From Pseudanabaena sp. BC1403 (GTDB lineage: Bacteria; Cyanobacteriota; Cyanobacteriia; Pseudanabaenales; Pseudanabaenaceae), in the NCBI RefSeq assembly GCF_002914585.1, contig NZ_PDDM01000032.1, positions 1-53,685 on the forward strand: DNA of 53,685 nt, given 5' to 3'. Positions 33,837 to 41,531 of this stretch are shown piece by piece. Both the position numbers and the translations under genes were made by a program. Numbering within the stretch: the first letter of the stretch is position 1; each line of letters starts with the position of its first letter. The notes beneath the pieces were generated by a model that was given only the letters and a program-made list of their open reading frames with translations, did not search any database and was not told the origin of the DNA.

Positions 33837-34544
33837 CTATAAATCTCCAAAGCGATCGCGATATTGTTTGAGTTGTTCTGCCATTTCTGCAAGCTGTTGA
33901 GCCGCTAGATCAGCCCTTTGCTTTTCCTGATCAGCCCGATCGCTTTCTTGCGCTAACTTTTGATTAATCTCGATATAAGAATAAAACTTAGTACCGTCAG
34001 GACGATAAATCTGTAACTCCTCACTGATATCAAAGCGAATACCAAGCCTAGGACTGACCCAATTATGCGCCTCGCTAACACTGTCCAGACTGCGATCGCC
34101 TCTAATCCATACTTCTAAATCATTGGTGTCAGGATCGTAAACATAATATTCTTCCACATCGTAGAGCGAGTAAAATAGTAACTTCTTTGACATCTCAATT
34201 CGAGAATTACTAGGAGAGAGAATCTCAAATACAACTTGCGGTGCAATATCATCCTCTAGCCATTGCTGATATGAACCGCGATCGCCCTTTGGTCTACCAA
34301 ACACCACCATCGTATCGGGAGCTGCCACGATTTTATTTTGTCCCTTGACGGGATACCAAAACAGATCGCCTGCCACAAATACCTGAGCATCATTGGCATA
34401 TAGCCAATCAATATTTTGCTGAATCGTCAAAATCCAACGAAATTGTTTTGTATTATCTGCCATTGGTTTTCCATCACTTTCAGGATAGAAGGTATCTCCT
34501 ATGCTTTCAGACGTGCTTTGACTTTTGCTTAATTGACTAACCAT
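33837..34544 (-). CDS. Uma2-family (DUF820) protein with C-terminal coiled coil, second of two
   Basis: A 235-aa protein. The DUF820 core has FWYPVKGQNKIVAAPDTMVV and PQVVFEILSPSNSRIEMSKK, then EEYYVYDPDTNDLEVWIRG. From about residue 195 a charged coiled coil (ESDRADQEKQRADLAAQQLA) extends to the end, a common tail in the cyanobacterial group. It is first in a Uma2-Uma2-GNAT-recJ run on the minus strand. The two Uma2 proteins are of different subgroups, so this is not a recent tandem copy. Confidence 0.9.
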   Translation of the reverse strand: MVSQLSKSQSTSESIGDTFYPESDGKPMADNTKQFRWILTIQQNIDWLYANDAQVFVAGDLFWYPVKGQNKIVAAPDTMVVFGRPKGDRGSYQQWLEDDIAPQVVFEILSPSNSRIEMSKKLLFYSLYDVEEYYVYDPDTNDLEVWIRGDRSLDSVSEAHNWVSPRLGIRFDISEELQIYRPDGTKFYSYIEINQKLAQESDRADQEKQRADLAAQQLAEMAEQLKQYRDRFGDL

Positions 34545-34600
34545 AGCTTTGCATTGTCCAAACTCAGGTTGATTTGATTATATCGCTGTTCTCGAAAACC

Positions 34601-34655
34601 AAAACCAAAAGATCGTGAGGTGGCGCTTTGCGCCACCTCACGATCTTTTGGTTTT
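34601..34655. terminator. Perfect 26-bp-arm hairpin between the amidohydrolase and Uma2 genes
   Basis: Arms AAAACCAAAAGATCGTGAGG plus TGGCGC fold on their exact complement with a TTT loop. It begins 3 bases beyond the amidohydrolase stop on the minus strand. Runs of T and A at the ends fit an intrinsic terminator. It belongs to the 3-base-loop palindrome family. Confidence 0.85.
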
Positions 34656-34657
34656 GA

Positions 34658-35875
34658 CTATCCCAAAAACTTCTCTACACAACGGGCAAAAATCTCTACG
34701 CCAGTTGCTAGAGCCTTCTCATCGAAATTGAATCGAGGATGATGGTGAGGATATGCCAAACCCTTATCAGGATTTGCAGAACCGAGAAAGAAATAGCACC
34801 CACGCACAGCTTCCAAAAAGAAGGATACATCTTCACCGCCCATTGTTTGGCATTCAGGAACTATACCTGCGGGAGTTTCGATCACGGTTTCAGCAACAGA
34901 GCGAACTAATTCTGCGATCGCATAATCATTAATCACAGGCGGATAGAGCTTTGTATATTGCAACTCGTAAGTAGCTCCATGCGCTGCACATACACCTGCG
35001 ATCGCTTCCTCTATACGTAATGCTAGCTTTACGCCAACTTCAGGATTAAAGAATCGCACCGTTCCACTGATTCGTGCAGAATCAGCAATGATATTTGTAG
35101 CAGAACCTGCGTGAAATTCTCCGATACTAATTACTGCGGAATCAAGAGGACTGATATTGCGGGAGACAATCGTATGAAGCGTATTTACGACTTGGGCTGC
35201 TACTAAAATCGAATCAATCGTCTGATGTGGAAGAGCACCATGTCCACCCCGTCCAATAATCTTGCAATGAAAATATTCTGTAGCTGCCATCAATGCACCT
35301 GCTCGCACTCCGACTGTGCCAAGGGGCAAGCTATTCCAAAGATGTAACCCAATCACCGCATCAACCTTAGGATTTTCGAGTACCCCCGCTTCGATCATCG
35401 GTTTTGCACCTCCTGGCCCCTCTTCAGCTGGCTGGAAAATTATTTTCACAGTGCCACTAAACCGATCGCGATTTTCCCACAGATATTTTGCCGTACCGAT
35501 CGCGATCGCGGTATGCCCATCATGACCACAGGCGTGCATCAGTCCGTCAATTTGCGATTTATAACTAACGATATTTTCTTCTTGAATCGGGAGCGCATCC
35601 ATATCAGCACGGATCGCTAAAACTTTATTATTGCCTTTTTTTGTCCCTACGATCGTTGCAACAATGCCTGTTTGGGCTATGCCTGTTTGGTGTGGAATGC
35701 CCCATGCCATTAATTTTTCTGCGATCGCATTAGCTGTACGCTTTTCTTTAAATCCAAGCTCAGGAAAGCGGTGAAAGTCTCTACGCCATTGGACAAGGCT
35801 AGCTTGCAGTTCGAGAATATCAGCGCGAATCTTGAAGTTAGTATGGGTAGGTGAGGCGGTGGTAGCAAAAGTCAT
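34658..35875 (-). CDS. M20-family amidohydrolase (N-acyl amino acid / hippurate hydrolase type)
   Basis: A 405-aa cytoplasmic metallohydrolase of the M20D/HipO type. It has the start WRRDFHRFPELGFKEKRTA, metal site MHACGHDGHTAIAIG, then FQPAEEGPGGAKPMIEAGVL (catalytic Glu and metal Glu) and HLWNSLPLG; the C-terminal LPYPHHHPRF-type end (AYPHHHPRFNF) binds the second metal. It would cleave acyl or related groups from amino acids; relatives also act on indole-3-acetyl conjugates. The exact substrate is unknown. It is a single gene with a strong terminator hairpin. Confidence 0.93.
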   Translation of the reverse strand: MTFATTASPTHTNFKIRADILELQASLVQWRRDFHRFPELGFKEKRTANAIAEKLMAWGIPHQTGIAQTGIVATIVGTKKGNNKVLAIRADMDALPIQEENIVSYKSQIDGLMHACGHDGHTAIAIGTAKYLWENRDRFSGTVKIIFQPAEEGPGGAKPMIEAGVLENPKVDAVIGLHLWNSLPLGTVGVRAGALMAATEYFHCKIIGRGGHGALPHQTIDSILVAAQVVNTLHTIVSRNISPLDSAVISIGEFHAGSATNIIADSARISGTVRFFNPEVGVKLALRIEEAIAGVCAAHGATYELQYTKLYPPVINDYAIAELVRSVAETVIETPAGIVPECQTMGGEDVSFFLEAVRGCYFFLGSANPDKGLAYPHHHPRFNFDEKALATGVEIFARCVEKFLG

Positions 35876-36049
35876 GATCTTGTTGGGCGATCGCTATATA
35901 GGCAATATTACTATCTCCAATATAACAATCTCAGCTTTACCATTCATATCAAGGTTTGAAAATGGCGATTAGCAAATGAGGCTGGGTAATTGACAACATC
36001 CTGAGCTTCGGAGTCTTGCTCTTTTAAACTATCGGCGATCGCCATTAGT

Positions 36050-36094
36050 AATACCAAAACACAAAGTGGCGTAGCCATTTTGTGTTTTGGTATT
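36050..36094. repeat. Inverted repeat AATACCAAAACACAAAGTGGC in a 381-bp gap
   Basis: Arms of 21 bases with one mismatch around a GTA loop. The same sequence family recurs at 51535-51567 (ACACAAAGTGGC / GCCACTTTGTGT). The gap 35876-36256 otherwise holds the amidohydrolase promoter region and the first 63-bp repeat array; I see no gene in it. Confidence 0.8.
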
Positions 36095-36112
36095 ACATCG
36101 GTTTTAAGTTAA

Positions 36113-36250
36113 GTACGATCACACCAACAATCTATCTCCTAAAGCCGATCGCCATTACTGTGAGCCATGATTTCTATGCGATCGCATCAACAATCTATCT
36201 CCTAAAAGCGATCGCTATTACTGTGAGTCATAATTTTTAGGGGATTACAT
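36113..36250. repeat. 63-bp HIP1-containing tandem repeat, array 1
   Basis: Two full units and a decayed third, period 63 bp: the segment CACCAACAATCTATCTCCTA at 36122 recurs shifted by 63 as CATCAACAATCTATCTCCTA. Each unit also contains a GATCGC(C/T)ATTACTGTGAG block. Two more arrays with the same unit occur at 36705-36930 and 43940-44085. Confidence 0.85.
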
Positions 36251-36256
36251 CATAAG

Positions 36257-36553
36257 TTAAGTCAGCATAATGCTTTTATAATGTTCTACTGTCGGGAAGG
36301 GATCGTAAAAGTGGTGAAGTAGAGAACGCCATTTTTGATATTGTGGCGACTGTCTAAACCCGATTGTATGATCTTCTAATTTTTGCCAACGCACAAGGAG
36401 AATATAGCGATTTTTAGTTTCTAGGCAACACTGTAACTCATGGGAAATATAACCCGACATGGAAGCTATAATTTTTGAGGCGACTTTGAAAGCACTTTCA
36501 AAATCTTCCGTCAAATCAGATTTAACATCAAGAATCGCAACTTCTAAAATCAT
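36257..36553 (-). CDS. Antibiotic-biosynthesis-monooxygenase (ABM) domain protein
   Basis: A 98-aa single-domain protein of the ABM/dimeric alpha-beta barrel type. It shows the N-terminal ILEVAILDVKSDLTEDFESA, the central GYISHELQCCLETKNRYILLVRWQ and DHTIGFRQSPQYQKWRSLLH, the usual ABM order. Such proteins are small oxygenases, heme-degrading enzymes or stress proteins; which one is not clear. It is a lone gene placed between two 63-bp repeat arrays. Confidence 0.85.
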   Translation of the reverse strand: MILEVAILDVKSDLTEDFESAFKVASKIIASMSGYISHELQCCLETKNRYILLVRWQKLEDHTIGFRQSPQYQKWRSLLHHFYDPFPTVEHYKSIMLT

Positions 36554-36600
36554 AATCTACATATCAAAACTTATTTCAGAATTAAACAAAAAGATTTCAT

Positions 36601-36693
36601 TAGGACTTACGCAAAAATGGCTTAAAACCCGCATTTCATCGTAGGGGCAATTCATGAATTGCCCCTACATTTCGTTCTTTTGCGTAAGTCCTA
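36601..36693. mobile_element. 93-bp MITE with target duplication TTCAT
   Basis: Terminal inverted repeats of 16 bp, TAGGACTTACGCAAAA and TTTTGCGTAAGTCCTA, bound a short element whose middle is a perfect hairpin (GTAGGGGCAATTCATG / AATTGCCCCTAC region, 36641-36668). It is flanked by TTCAT at 36596-36600 and at 36694-36698, consistent with a 5-bp target-site duplication. There is no coding capacity, so a transposase must act in trans. Confidence 0.85.
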
Positions 36694-36704
36694 TTCATCA
36701 TATT

Positions 36705-36930
36705 CTACTGCTGAAGCCGATCGCTATTACTGTGAGTCGTGATTTCTAGGCGATCGCCTCAACAAGCAATCTCATAAAGGCGATCGCACTAATAATCTAT
36801 TTCCTAAAGGCGATCGCTATTACCGTGAGTCGAGATTTCTAGGCGATCACACCAACAATCTATCTCCTAAAGGCGATCGCTATTACTTTGAGTCGTAATT
36901 TATGGAGCGATCCTGTTAATAATCTGTTTT
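36705..36930. repeat. 63-bp HIP1-containing tandem repeat, array 2
   Basis: Successive copies are spaced at 63 bp (segments at 36786, 36849 and 36912), with an extra copy 30 bp earlier that lacks half of the unit. The unit reads GGCGATCGCTATTACTGTGA, GTCGTGATTTCTAG, then GCGATCGCATCAACAATCTA and TCTCCTAAA. The remainder of the 36554-37029 gap is the MITE (left) and about 100 bases of unassigned sequence (right). Confidence 0.85.
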
Positions 36931-37029
36931 TTAAGGCGGTCGTCGATCAATCTTTACTAAGCACGGATGCCAGCGAGCAGGACTTATGAATGCACAACAT
37001 GGGTTGAGGTTGCAGTGAATTATTCGAGC

Positions 37030-37800
37030 TTATAGCCAGTCAGCTTTTGCTCTCTCTGCTCTTGTGAGTGGATTGATTGACGTTCTATCGGCATTACTTT
37101 CCTTCTTGTTGATTCGTGATCGAAGGGATTCATTGAGGAGTGAACCATCGACCCCATGAGTAATTTCGGAGTGGCAGTTTGGGCAAATGGCGGCTGTATT
37201 AAAGATTGAGTCTTCGCCTCCTTTGCTGAGATCATTAATATGGTGAACTTCGAGGTAAGGTTCTCCGTTACGGCTGATAAACGGCGCAATCTCATCGCAA
37301 CACTCACAAATTCCATTCGCTCGGAACCGAACGTATGCCTTGACCCTATCACTCCGAGAATAGCGATTGGTTGCGCTCTCGGTTACATGGGACTCTGAGC
37401 TTACTTTGAGGGCACTTTGGCGGATGGATTCGAGATCGGTTCCAGTCAACTCCCCCAGATCAATGTAGCTGTATGATCTTTCGCTGATGGAGCTAGAATT
37501 GAGTATGGCATGAATAGCCCTCTCAGGTGTGTAGTCTTCAATTCGCACAATAGATGATTTATCAGCACGAAGATAGGGCTGACCTAGAACCGAACCGTCT
37601 TTATTGTGTTTTTGGCACACTCGAAGGTTGCATCGGAATCGCGTTCCAATCGGATTTTTTTCTCTGAGAGTTCTTGGAAACTCGACCCGCCAATCGGACG
37701 GAAGCTCCTCATGAAGTGGTCGAACCCGCGGACGAGAAACGTCAGGGTCAACGCAAGTCTCGACAAGCGCATCTTCAAAGGTAGTTCCAACGTCAATCAT
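37030..37800 (-). CDS. HNH endonuclease
   Basis: A 256-aa protein. The C-terminal 80 residues form an HNH domain: CECCDEIAPF, YLEVHHINDLSKGGED, FNTAAICPNCHSEITHG, with two CxxC-type zinc pairs and the catalytic HH-N-H. The N-terminal 170 residues are not recognised. It is a candidate restriction or homing-type nuclease. No methyltransferase is adjacent. The gene and flanks (about 36.93-37.9 kb) have no GCGATCGC site and it lies beside a MITE and repeat arrays, so recent acquisition is likely. Confidence 0.88.
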   Translation of the reverse strand: MIDVGTTFEDALVETCVDPDVSRPRVRPLHEELPSDWRVEFPRTLREKNPIGTRFRCNLRVCQKHNKDGSVLGQPYLRADKSSIVRIEDYTPERAIHAILNSSSISERSYSYIDLGELTGTDLESIRQSALKVSSESHVTESATNRYSRSDRVKAYVRFRANGICECCDEIAPFISRNGEPYLEVHHINDLSKGGEDSIFNTAAICPNCHSEITHGVDGSLLNESLRSRINKKESNADRTSINPLTRAERAKADWL

Positions 37801-37921
37801 TTACTTTTTCTGCCTAAAGACTGAATTAAGCGACTGAGAATATCTTTCGATTACAATCAAAATATCACTCTTTAGTGCTCTCAAATGATTTATTATTGCT
37901 TTGTTTTGTGATCGCCATTAA

Positions 37922-38641
37922 TTAATGACCAGCGTCAATATTGGGAACGAGTTTGCCATCTTCCATATAGACAATGCGATCGGCGATGTCGAGGATGCGA
38001 TTGTCGTGGGTGATGAGGAGAATTGTGCAGCCTTTTTGTTTGGCGAGGGTTTGCATGAGTTCCACCACTTCGCGACCCGATTTTTTATCAAGGGCTGCCG
38101 TGGGTTCATCGGCTAGGACGATTTTGGGTTGAGAAACTAGCGCACGAGCGATCGCTACCCGTTGTTTTTGACCACCAGAGAGGCTATCGGGATAATATTC
38201 GAGGCGATGTCCTAGTCCGACTGCTTCGAGCATAGCAGATGCCTTACCATCAAGATCGGAAGTTCCATCCTCATCGTGAAGTTCTAGAGACATGCGTACA
38301 TTTTGTCTAGCCGTGAGGAAAGTCATCAAATTATGGGCTTGAAAGATATAGCCAATATTGCGGCGGATTTGTATGAGAGAGTTTTTATCAGCGCCACGAA
38401 TTTCTTGATTTAAGATTTTAAGACTACCCTCCTGAGCCGATCGCAACCCGCCCATAAGCGTCAGGAGCGTAGTTTTGCCTGAACCAGAGGGCCCCGTCAT
38501 GATGATGATTTCGCCAGCATGGATATCGAGATTGATATCAAAAAGTGCCTGTTTGCGTAAGTCTCCATCGCCAAAATAATGATTGAGATTTTGGGAGGAA
38601 ATTACGGGAGTAGATGTAGCAATGGGAAGTGGGGAATTCAT
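37922..38641 (-). CDS. devA: DevA-type ABC transporter ATP-binding protein
   Basis: A 239-aa ATPase of the MacB/LolD-like group: Walker A GPSGSGKTTLLTLMGG, signature [15 protein letters not shown], Walker B IVLADEPTAALDKKSG and H-loop LLITHDNRILDIAD. It pairs with DevC (FtsX-like permease) and DevB (HlyD-like adaptor) as in the heterocyst glycolipid exporter family DevBCA. It is the last gene of the operon. A membrane gene is inserted between devC and devA, which is unusual. Confidence 0.93.
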   Translation of the reverse strand: MNSPLPIATSTPVISSQNLNHYFGDGDLRKQALFDINLDIHAGEIIIMTGPSGSGKTTLLTLMGGLRSAQEGSLKILNQEIRGADKNSLIQIRRNIGYIFQAHNLMTFLTARQNVRMSLELHDEDGTSDLDGKASAMLEAVGLGHRLEYYPDSLSGGQKQRVAIARALVSQPKIVLADEPTAALDKKSGREVVELMQTLAKQKGCTILLITHDNRILDIADRIVYMEDGKLVPNIDAGH

Positions 38642-38643
38642 AA

Positions 38644-39360
38644 CTATGGAAGTTTGATTGATGGATTTCCAAAGGTAAAGGCAAGGCTATGAGAGAAGCA
38701 GTCAGCAATCAGAAAGATGCCTAATCCCAAAAGCACGAAACGAAGAATATGAGGTGAATAGATAGCAATGGAGCGGTTAATGCGCTGGAGGAGAGACAGG
38801 ACAAAACTTTGACGATGAAATAAAAGATAGAGAACAACTAGAGCGATCGGTGGTAAGACAAAAATTAGGTTATAAAGTGCTAAAATACTGGCGATCGAGA
38901 GCAGATCTAGGTTAGCACGGGCAATCTGTTCGATTGCTGCGAAATAAGGTAAAGCGGTGGGAAGTTCTAAAACCGTTACGGACATTCCCAGTAGGAAGGT
39001 TCTTGCTAGGGTTAATTTTGTCGGTGCTTTTACTGGTTCAGTTTGAGCAGGAATTCGGAGCGTAATGCCCACTACCAATAAAATTATGCCAATCAGAAGC
39101 TGAATTGTATAAAGTAATGGCGTAGATAAAGAGATTCCAGAGTTCGCAATTACGGTCTGAATAAATTGATTTAAGCCTAATACTGCCAATAATCCCGATG
39201 TCCAATAGGCAAGAAATATGCCGATCACAAAGGCGAGCGATCGCGGAATTGGCTTTGTCGTTCCTAGCAAATAGACTTGTAAAGCGATCGCGGATGGATT
39301 AAGGCTATCGAGTGCCGCGATCGCAATTAGCGATGGAAGTAAGGCTGACATAAAGTTCAA
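38644..39360 (-). CDS. GAP-family (LysE-like) six-helix membrane protein within the dev operon
   Basis: A 238-aa polytopic protein with about six helices. It begins LPSLIAIAALDSLNPSAIAL, the Asn-Pro helix of GAP/LysE-type exporters, and has GMSVTVLELPTALPYFAAIE. The GAP family includes mycobacterial proteins needed for export of glycopeptidolipids, so a lipid-export helper role would fit the exporter context (inference). It is encoded 8 bases after devC and 2 bases before devA. Starts at 39360 (MNFM) or 39351 (MSAL) are both possible. Confidence 0.75.
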   Translation of the reverse strand: MNFMSALLPSLIAIAALDSLNPSAIALQVYLLGTTKPIPRSLAFVIGIFLAYWTSGLLAVLGLNQFIQTVIANSGISLSTPLLYTIQLLIGIILLVVGITLRIPAQTEPVKAPTKLTLARTFLLGMSVTVLELPTALPYFAAIEQIARANLDLLSIASILALYNLIFVLPPIALVVLYLLFHRQSFVLSLLQRINRSIAIYSPHILRFVLLGLGIFLIADCFSHSLAFTFGNPSIKLP

Positions 39361-39368
39361 AAAAATGA

Positions 39369-40541
39369 TTAGAAAATATCAGCAGGATCGGCAGTTTGAA
39401 TTTTTCGCATGGCGATCGCACCCGAAACCGTACACATGACCACAGTCATCACAAAGACAGAAGCGGCGCGTTCTAGCGTCATTTTTATGGGTAACATCGT
39501 GGCGGCGTAGGTAACTTGATAGAGTCCGACAGAAAGTAGGAAACTAGGTAGAAACCCCAGACAAGCCAACAAAAGAGCTTCTTGAAAAAGGATGCTCAAG
39601 AGAAAGCGATCGCTGTAGCCCATCGCCTTGAGAGTGGCATATTCCGCAAGGTGTTCCGAGACATCGGAATAGAGAATTTGATAGACAATCACGATGCCGA
39701 CAATAAAGCCCATTGCCACGCCCAAACCAAAGATGAAGCCAATACTGGTTCCCGTTTCCCAATAGCTTTTTTCGACACCTGCCCATTCTTCGGTAGTCAG
39801 AACGCGCATATCATCAGATAACAGGATAGCAAGTTCCCTTTTGACTTGCTGAACGTCGGCTCCTTCTTTGAGATGAATTAGTCCCATCTCAATGCGATCG
39901 CTGCGTCGGTCTGGAAATAAACGTAAAAAAGTCGCATCACTGGTGATAATATTGCCATCCGCCGCAAAGGAAGAACCAACCTCAAACAGTCCGCCAACCT
40001 GCACCAATTTATTATTTAGCTGGGCTTCCAGTTCACCCTTTTGCATAAACATATTGGCAACATCACCATATTCGGGACGACCAGCGCGATCGAAGAGAAC
40101 GCGATCGAGTTGCTGAATTTGTGGAATTTGTTGGGCGGGATCGGGTAAGTTGACGCTTGGATTACCCGCATCAACTCCCCAAATGAGAATCGCTCGATTT
40201 TGGCGAGTTTCAGGATTGCGCCATTGACCCGCAGCGGAAATATAAAGTGGAGAAACAGATTTAACTTGGGGATGGGCAAGGGTTTGGTAAAGGCGATCGC
40301 GTTGAAAACTCGGCGTAGAGATGAGGGTTTGGAACTGAGTACTTGCGATCGCTAAATCCGCCTGAATCAGTTCGCGATAGGGCTTCATCGCCGAATCATA
40401 GAGCGCTCCTTCAAATCCCAACTGTACGAACATCAAGATATCGGCAAAGGCAATACCCGATAGCGCCACGACAAAGCGAACTTTATTGTGAGTCAGTTGG
40501 AGCCAAGCAAGAGGTGTTTTTCTTAATAATTTACGGAGCAT
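39369..40541 (-). CDS. devC: DevC-type permease (FtsX-like)
   Basis: A 390-aa membrane protein. It starts LRKLLRKTPLAWLQLTHNKV with a first helix at about 22-45, a periplasmic domain of about 220 residues, then three helices at about 265-290, 320-345 and 355-375, the layout of DevC/MacB-like permeases. It would form the membrane channel together with DevA and the DevB adaptor. The C-terminal QTADPADIF is typical of cyanobacterial DevC proteins. Confidence 0.93.
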   Translation of the reverse strand: MLRKLLRKTPLAWLQLTHNKVRFVVALSGIAFADILMFVQLGFEGALYDSAMKPYRELIQADLAIASTQFQTLISTPSFQRDRLYQTLAHPQVKSVSPLYISAAGQWRNPETRQNRAILIWGVDAGNPSVNLPDPAQQIPQIQQLDRVLFDRAGRPEYGDVANMFMQKGELEAQLNNKLVQVGGLFEVGSSFAADGNIITSDATFLRLFPDRRSDRIEMGLIHLKEGADVQQVKRELAILLSDDMRVLTTEEWAGVEKSYWETGTSIGFIFGLGVAMGFIVGIVIVYQILYSDVSEHLAEYATLKAMGYSDRFLLSILFQEALLLACLGFLPSFLLSVGLYQVTYAATMLPIKMTLERAASVFVMTVVMCTVSGAIAMRKIQTADPADIF

Positions 40542-40592
40542 AGGTTCTCAGTAATGGGGGTAGTGGAGCTTTTAGCGATTGGCAATAAGCTT

Positions 40593-40814
40593 TTAGCTGG
40601 CTTTCTGAATGAGTTTGCGATCGCCATTAAAAAAAGTAGATAGACATTCTATTCCGAAAGTGAAAGTCATTTCTAACGGTTTGAATATCGCAAAGGCGAT
40701 CGCGCAATTGATGACATCGGGATCGTAAGCGGCGTAGTATTCAAATTCAGCGATCGCATCTTCTAGAACTGAGGCGACATTGGGCAATTGCCCTAACAAA
40801 AATGTATATGACAT
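40593..40814 (-). CDS. 73-aa hypothetical protein in the dev-type operon
   Basis: A short protein (MSYTFLLGQLPNVASVLEDAI, then EFEYYAAYDPDVINCAIAFA) of unknown family. An AGGAG lies 8 bases before the ATG, so it is very probably translated. It is placed between the acetyltransferase and devC genes with gaps of 16 and 51 bases, in the middle of the operon. There is no signal peptide; the middle is mildly hydrophobic. Its function is unknown. Confidence 0.65.
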   Translation of the reverse strand: MSYTFLLGQLPNVASVLEDAIAEFEYYAAYDPDVINCAIAFAIFKPLEMTFTFGIECLSTFFNGDRKLIQKAS

Positions 40815-40830
40815 TTTTTATCTCCTGAGA

Positions 40831-41511
40831 TTAAGCTTGAGGTGATCGCATCATCATCCATAAGGGAGGTGCATCATTGAGAACTCGTAATTCATCGCGC
40901 ACCACAAATCCATGCCGTTGATAGAATTTTACGGCGCGATCGGTGGAAGTAAAGAGATAGCAAATCTCACCTTGGCGATCGGCTTGCTGTAGAACGGGCT
41001 GCAATAGCAAGCCGCCAATCCCTTTGCCTTGCGCGTTCGGTGATACGGCTAATCCCTCTAGATACCAGTGCGGGGTTGGACAGTCACGCAGGCGATAGGC
41101 TTCCGTTTTGGTCAAGGTGTTAAGTACTCGGCTTGTAGAACGAAAACCGCCCTGTAGAAATATTTCAAAAATTAAGGGAAGTGATTCTAATAATGAAGGT
41201 GACTTGACGTTAGGAGGCAACCAACTAGCAATCCCTAATAGTTGAGCGTTCATCGAAGCCGAAGTATCGCTATGTTCTTGACCACTGCAATAGACATGTC
41301 CTAAATGAATGTCATGATTTATCGTTTTGCGCCAAGCTTTTTCGAGGATTTCTAAGCGATGGCGTTCACTGGGAATGAGATAGCAAGATAGGGGATCGGG
41401 AAAGAATGTTGTCGCCATCATTTTTGCGGCAACAGAAATTTGAGATTGTTGAAGAGAAAGGATTTGCGGCTCTTCATTCCTAACATTCATTTTGTCATTG
41501 AGAATATTCAT
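40831..41511 (-). CDS. GNAT-family N-acetyltransferase in the dev-type operon
   Basis: A 226-aa GCN5-type acetyltransferase. The acetyl-CoA loop is in LEGLAVSPNAQGKGIGGLLL (Q-G-K-G-I-G), followed by GEICYLFTSTDRAVKFYQRHGFVV, typical of the family. An AGGAGG lies 8 bases before the ATG. It sits directly downstream of devB and could acetylate the exported compound or its precursor, as in some toxin self-protection clusters (inference). Confidence 0.9.
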   Translation of the reverse strand: MNILNDKMNVRNEEPQILSLQQSQISVAAKMMATTFFPDPLSCYLIPSERHRLEILEKAWRKTINHDIHLGHVYCSGQEHSDTSASMNAQLLGIASWLPPNVKSPSLLESLPLIFEIFLQGGFRSTSRVLNTLTKTEAYRLRDCPTPHWYLEGLAVSPNAQGKGIGGLLLQPVLQQADRQGEICYLFTSTDRAVKFYQRHGFVVRDELRVLNDAPPLWMMMRSPQA

Positions 41512-41531
41512 AAATATACCTCCTGATGATA

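Noticed and set aside
36113-36930. Regularly spaced repeats that might be a CRISPR array
   Set aside because: The 63-bp units are repeated over their full length with no unique spacers, and there are no cas genes nearby.
37020-37352. 110-aa minus-strand ORF over the HNH gene
   Set aside because: It is a shifted frame within the HNH coding region with no family features of its own, and the HNH zinc motifs are in the other frame.
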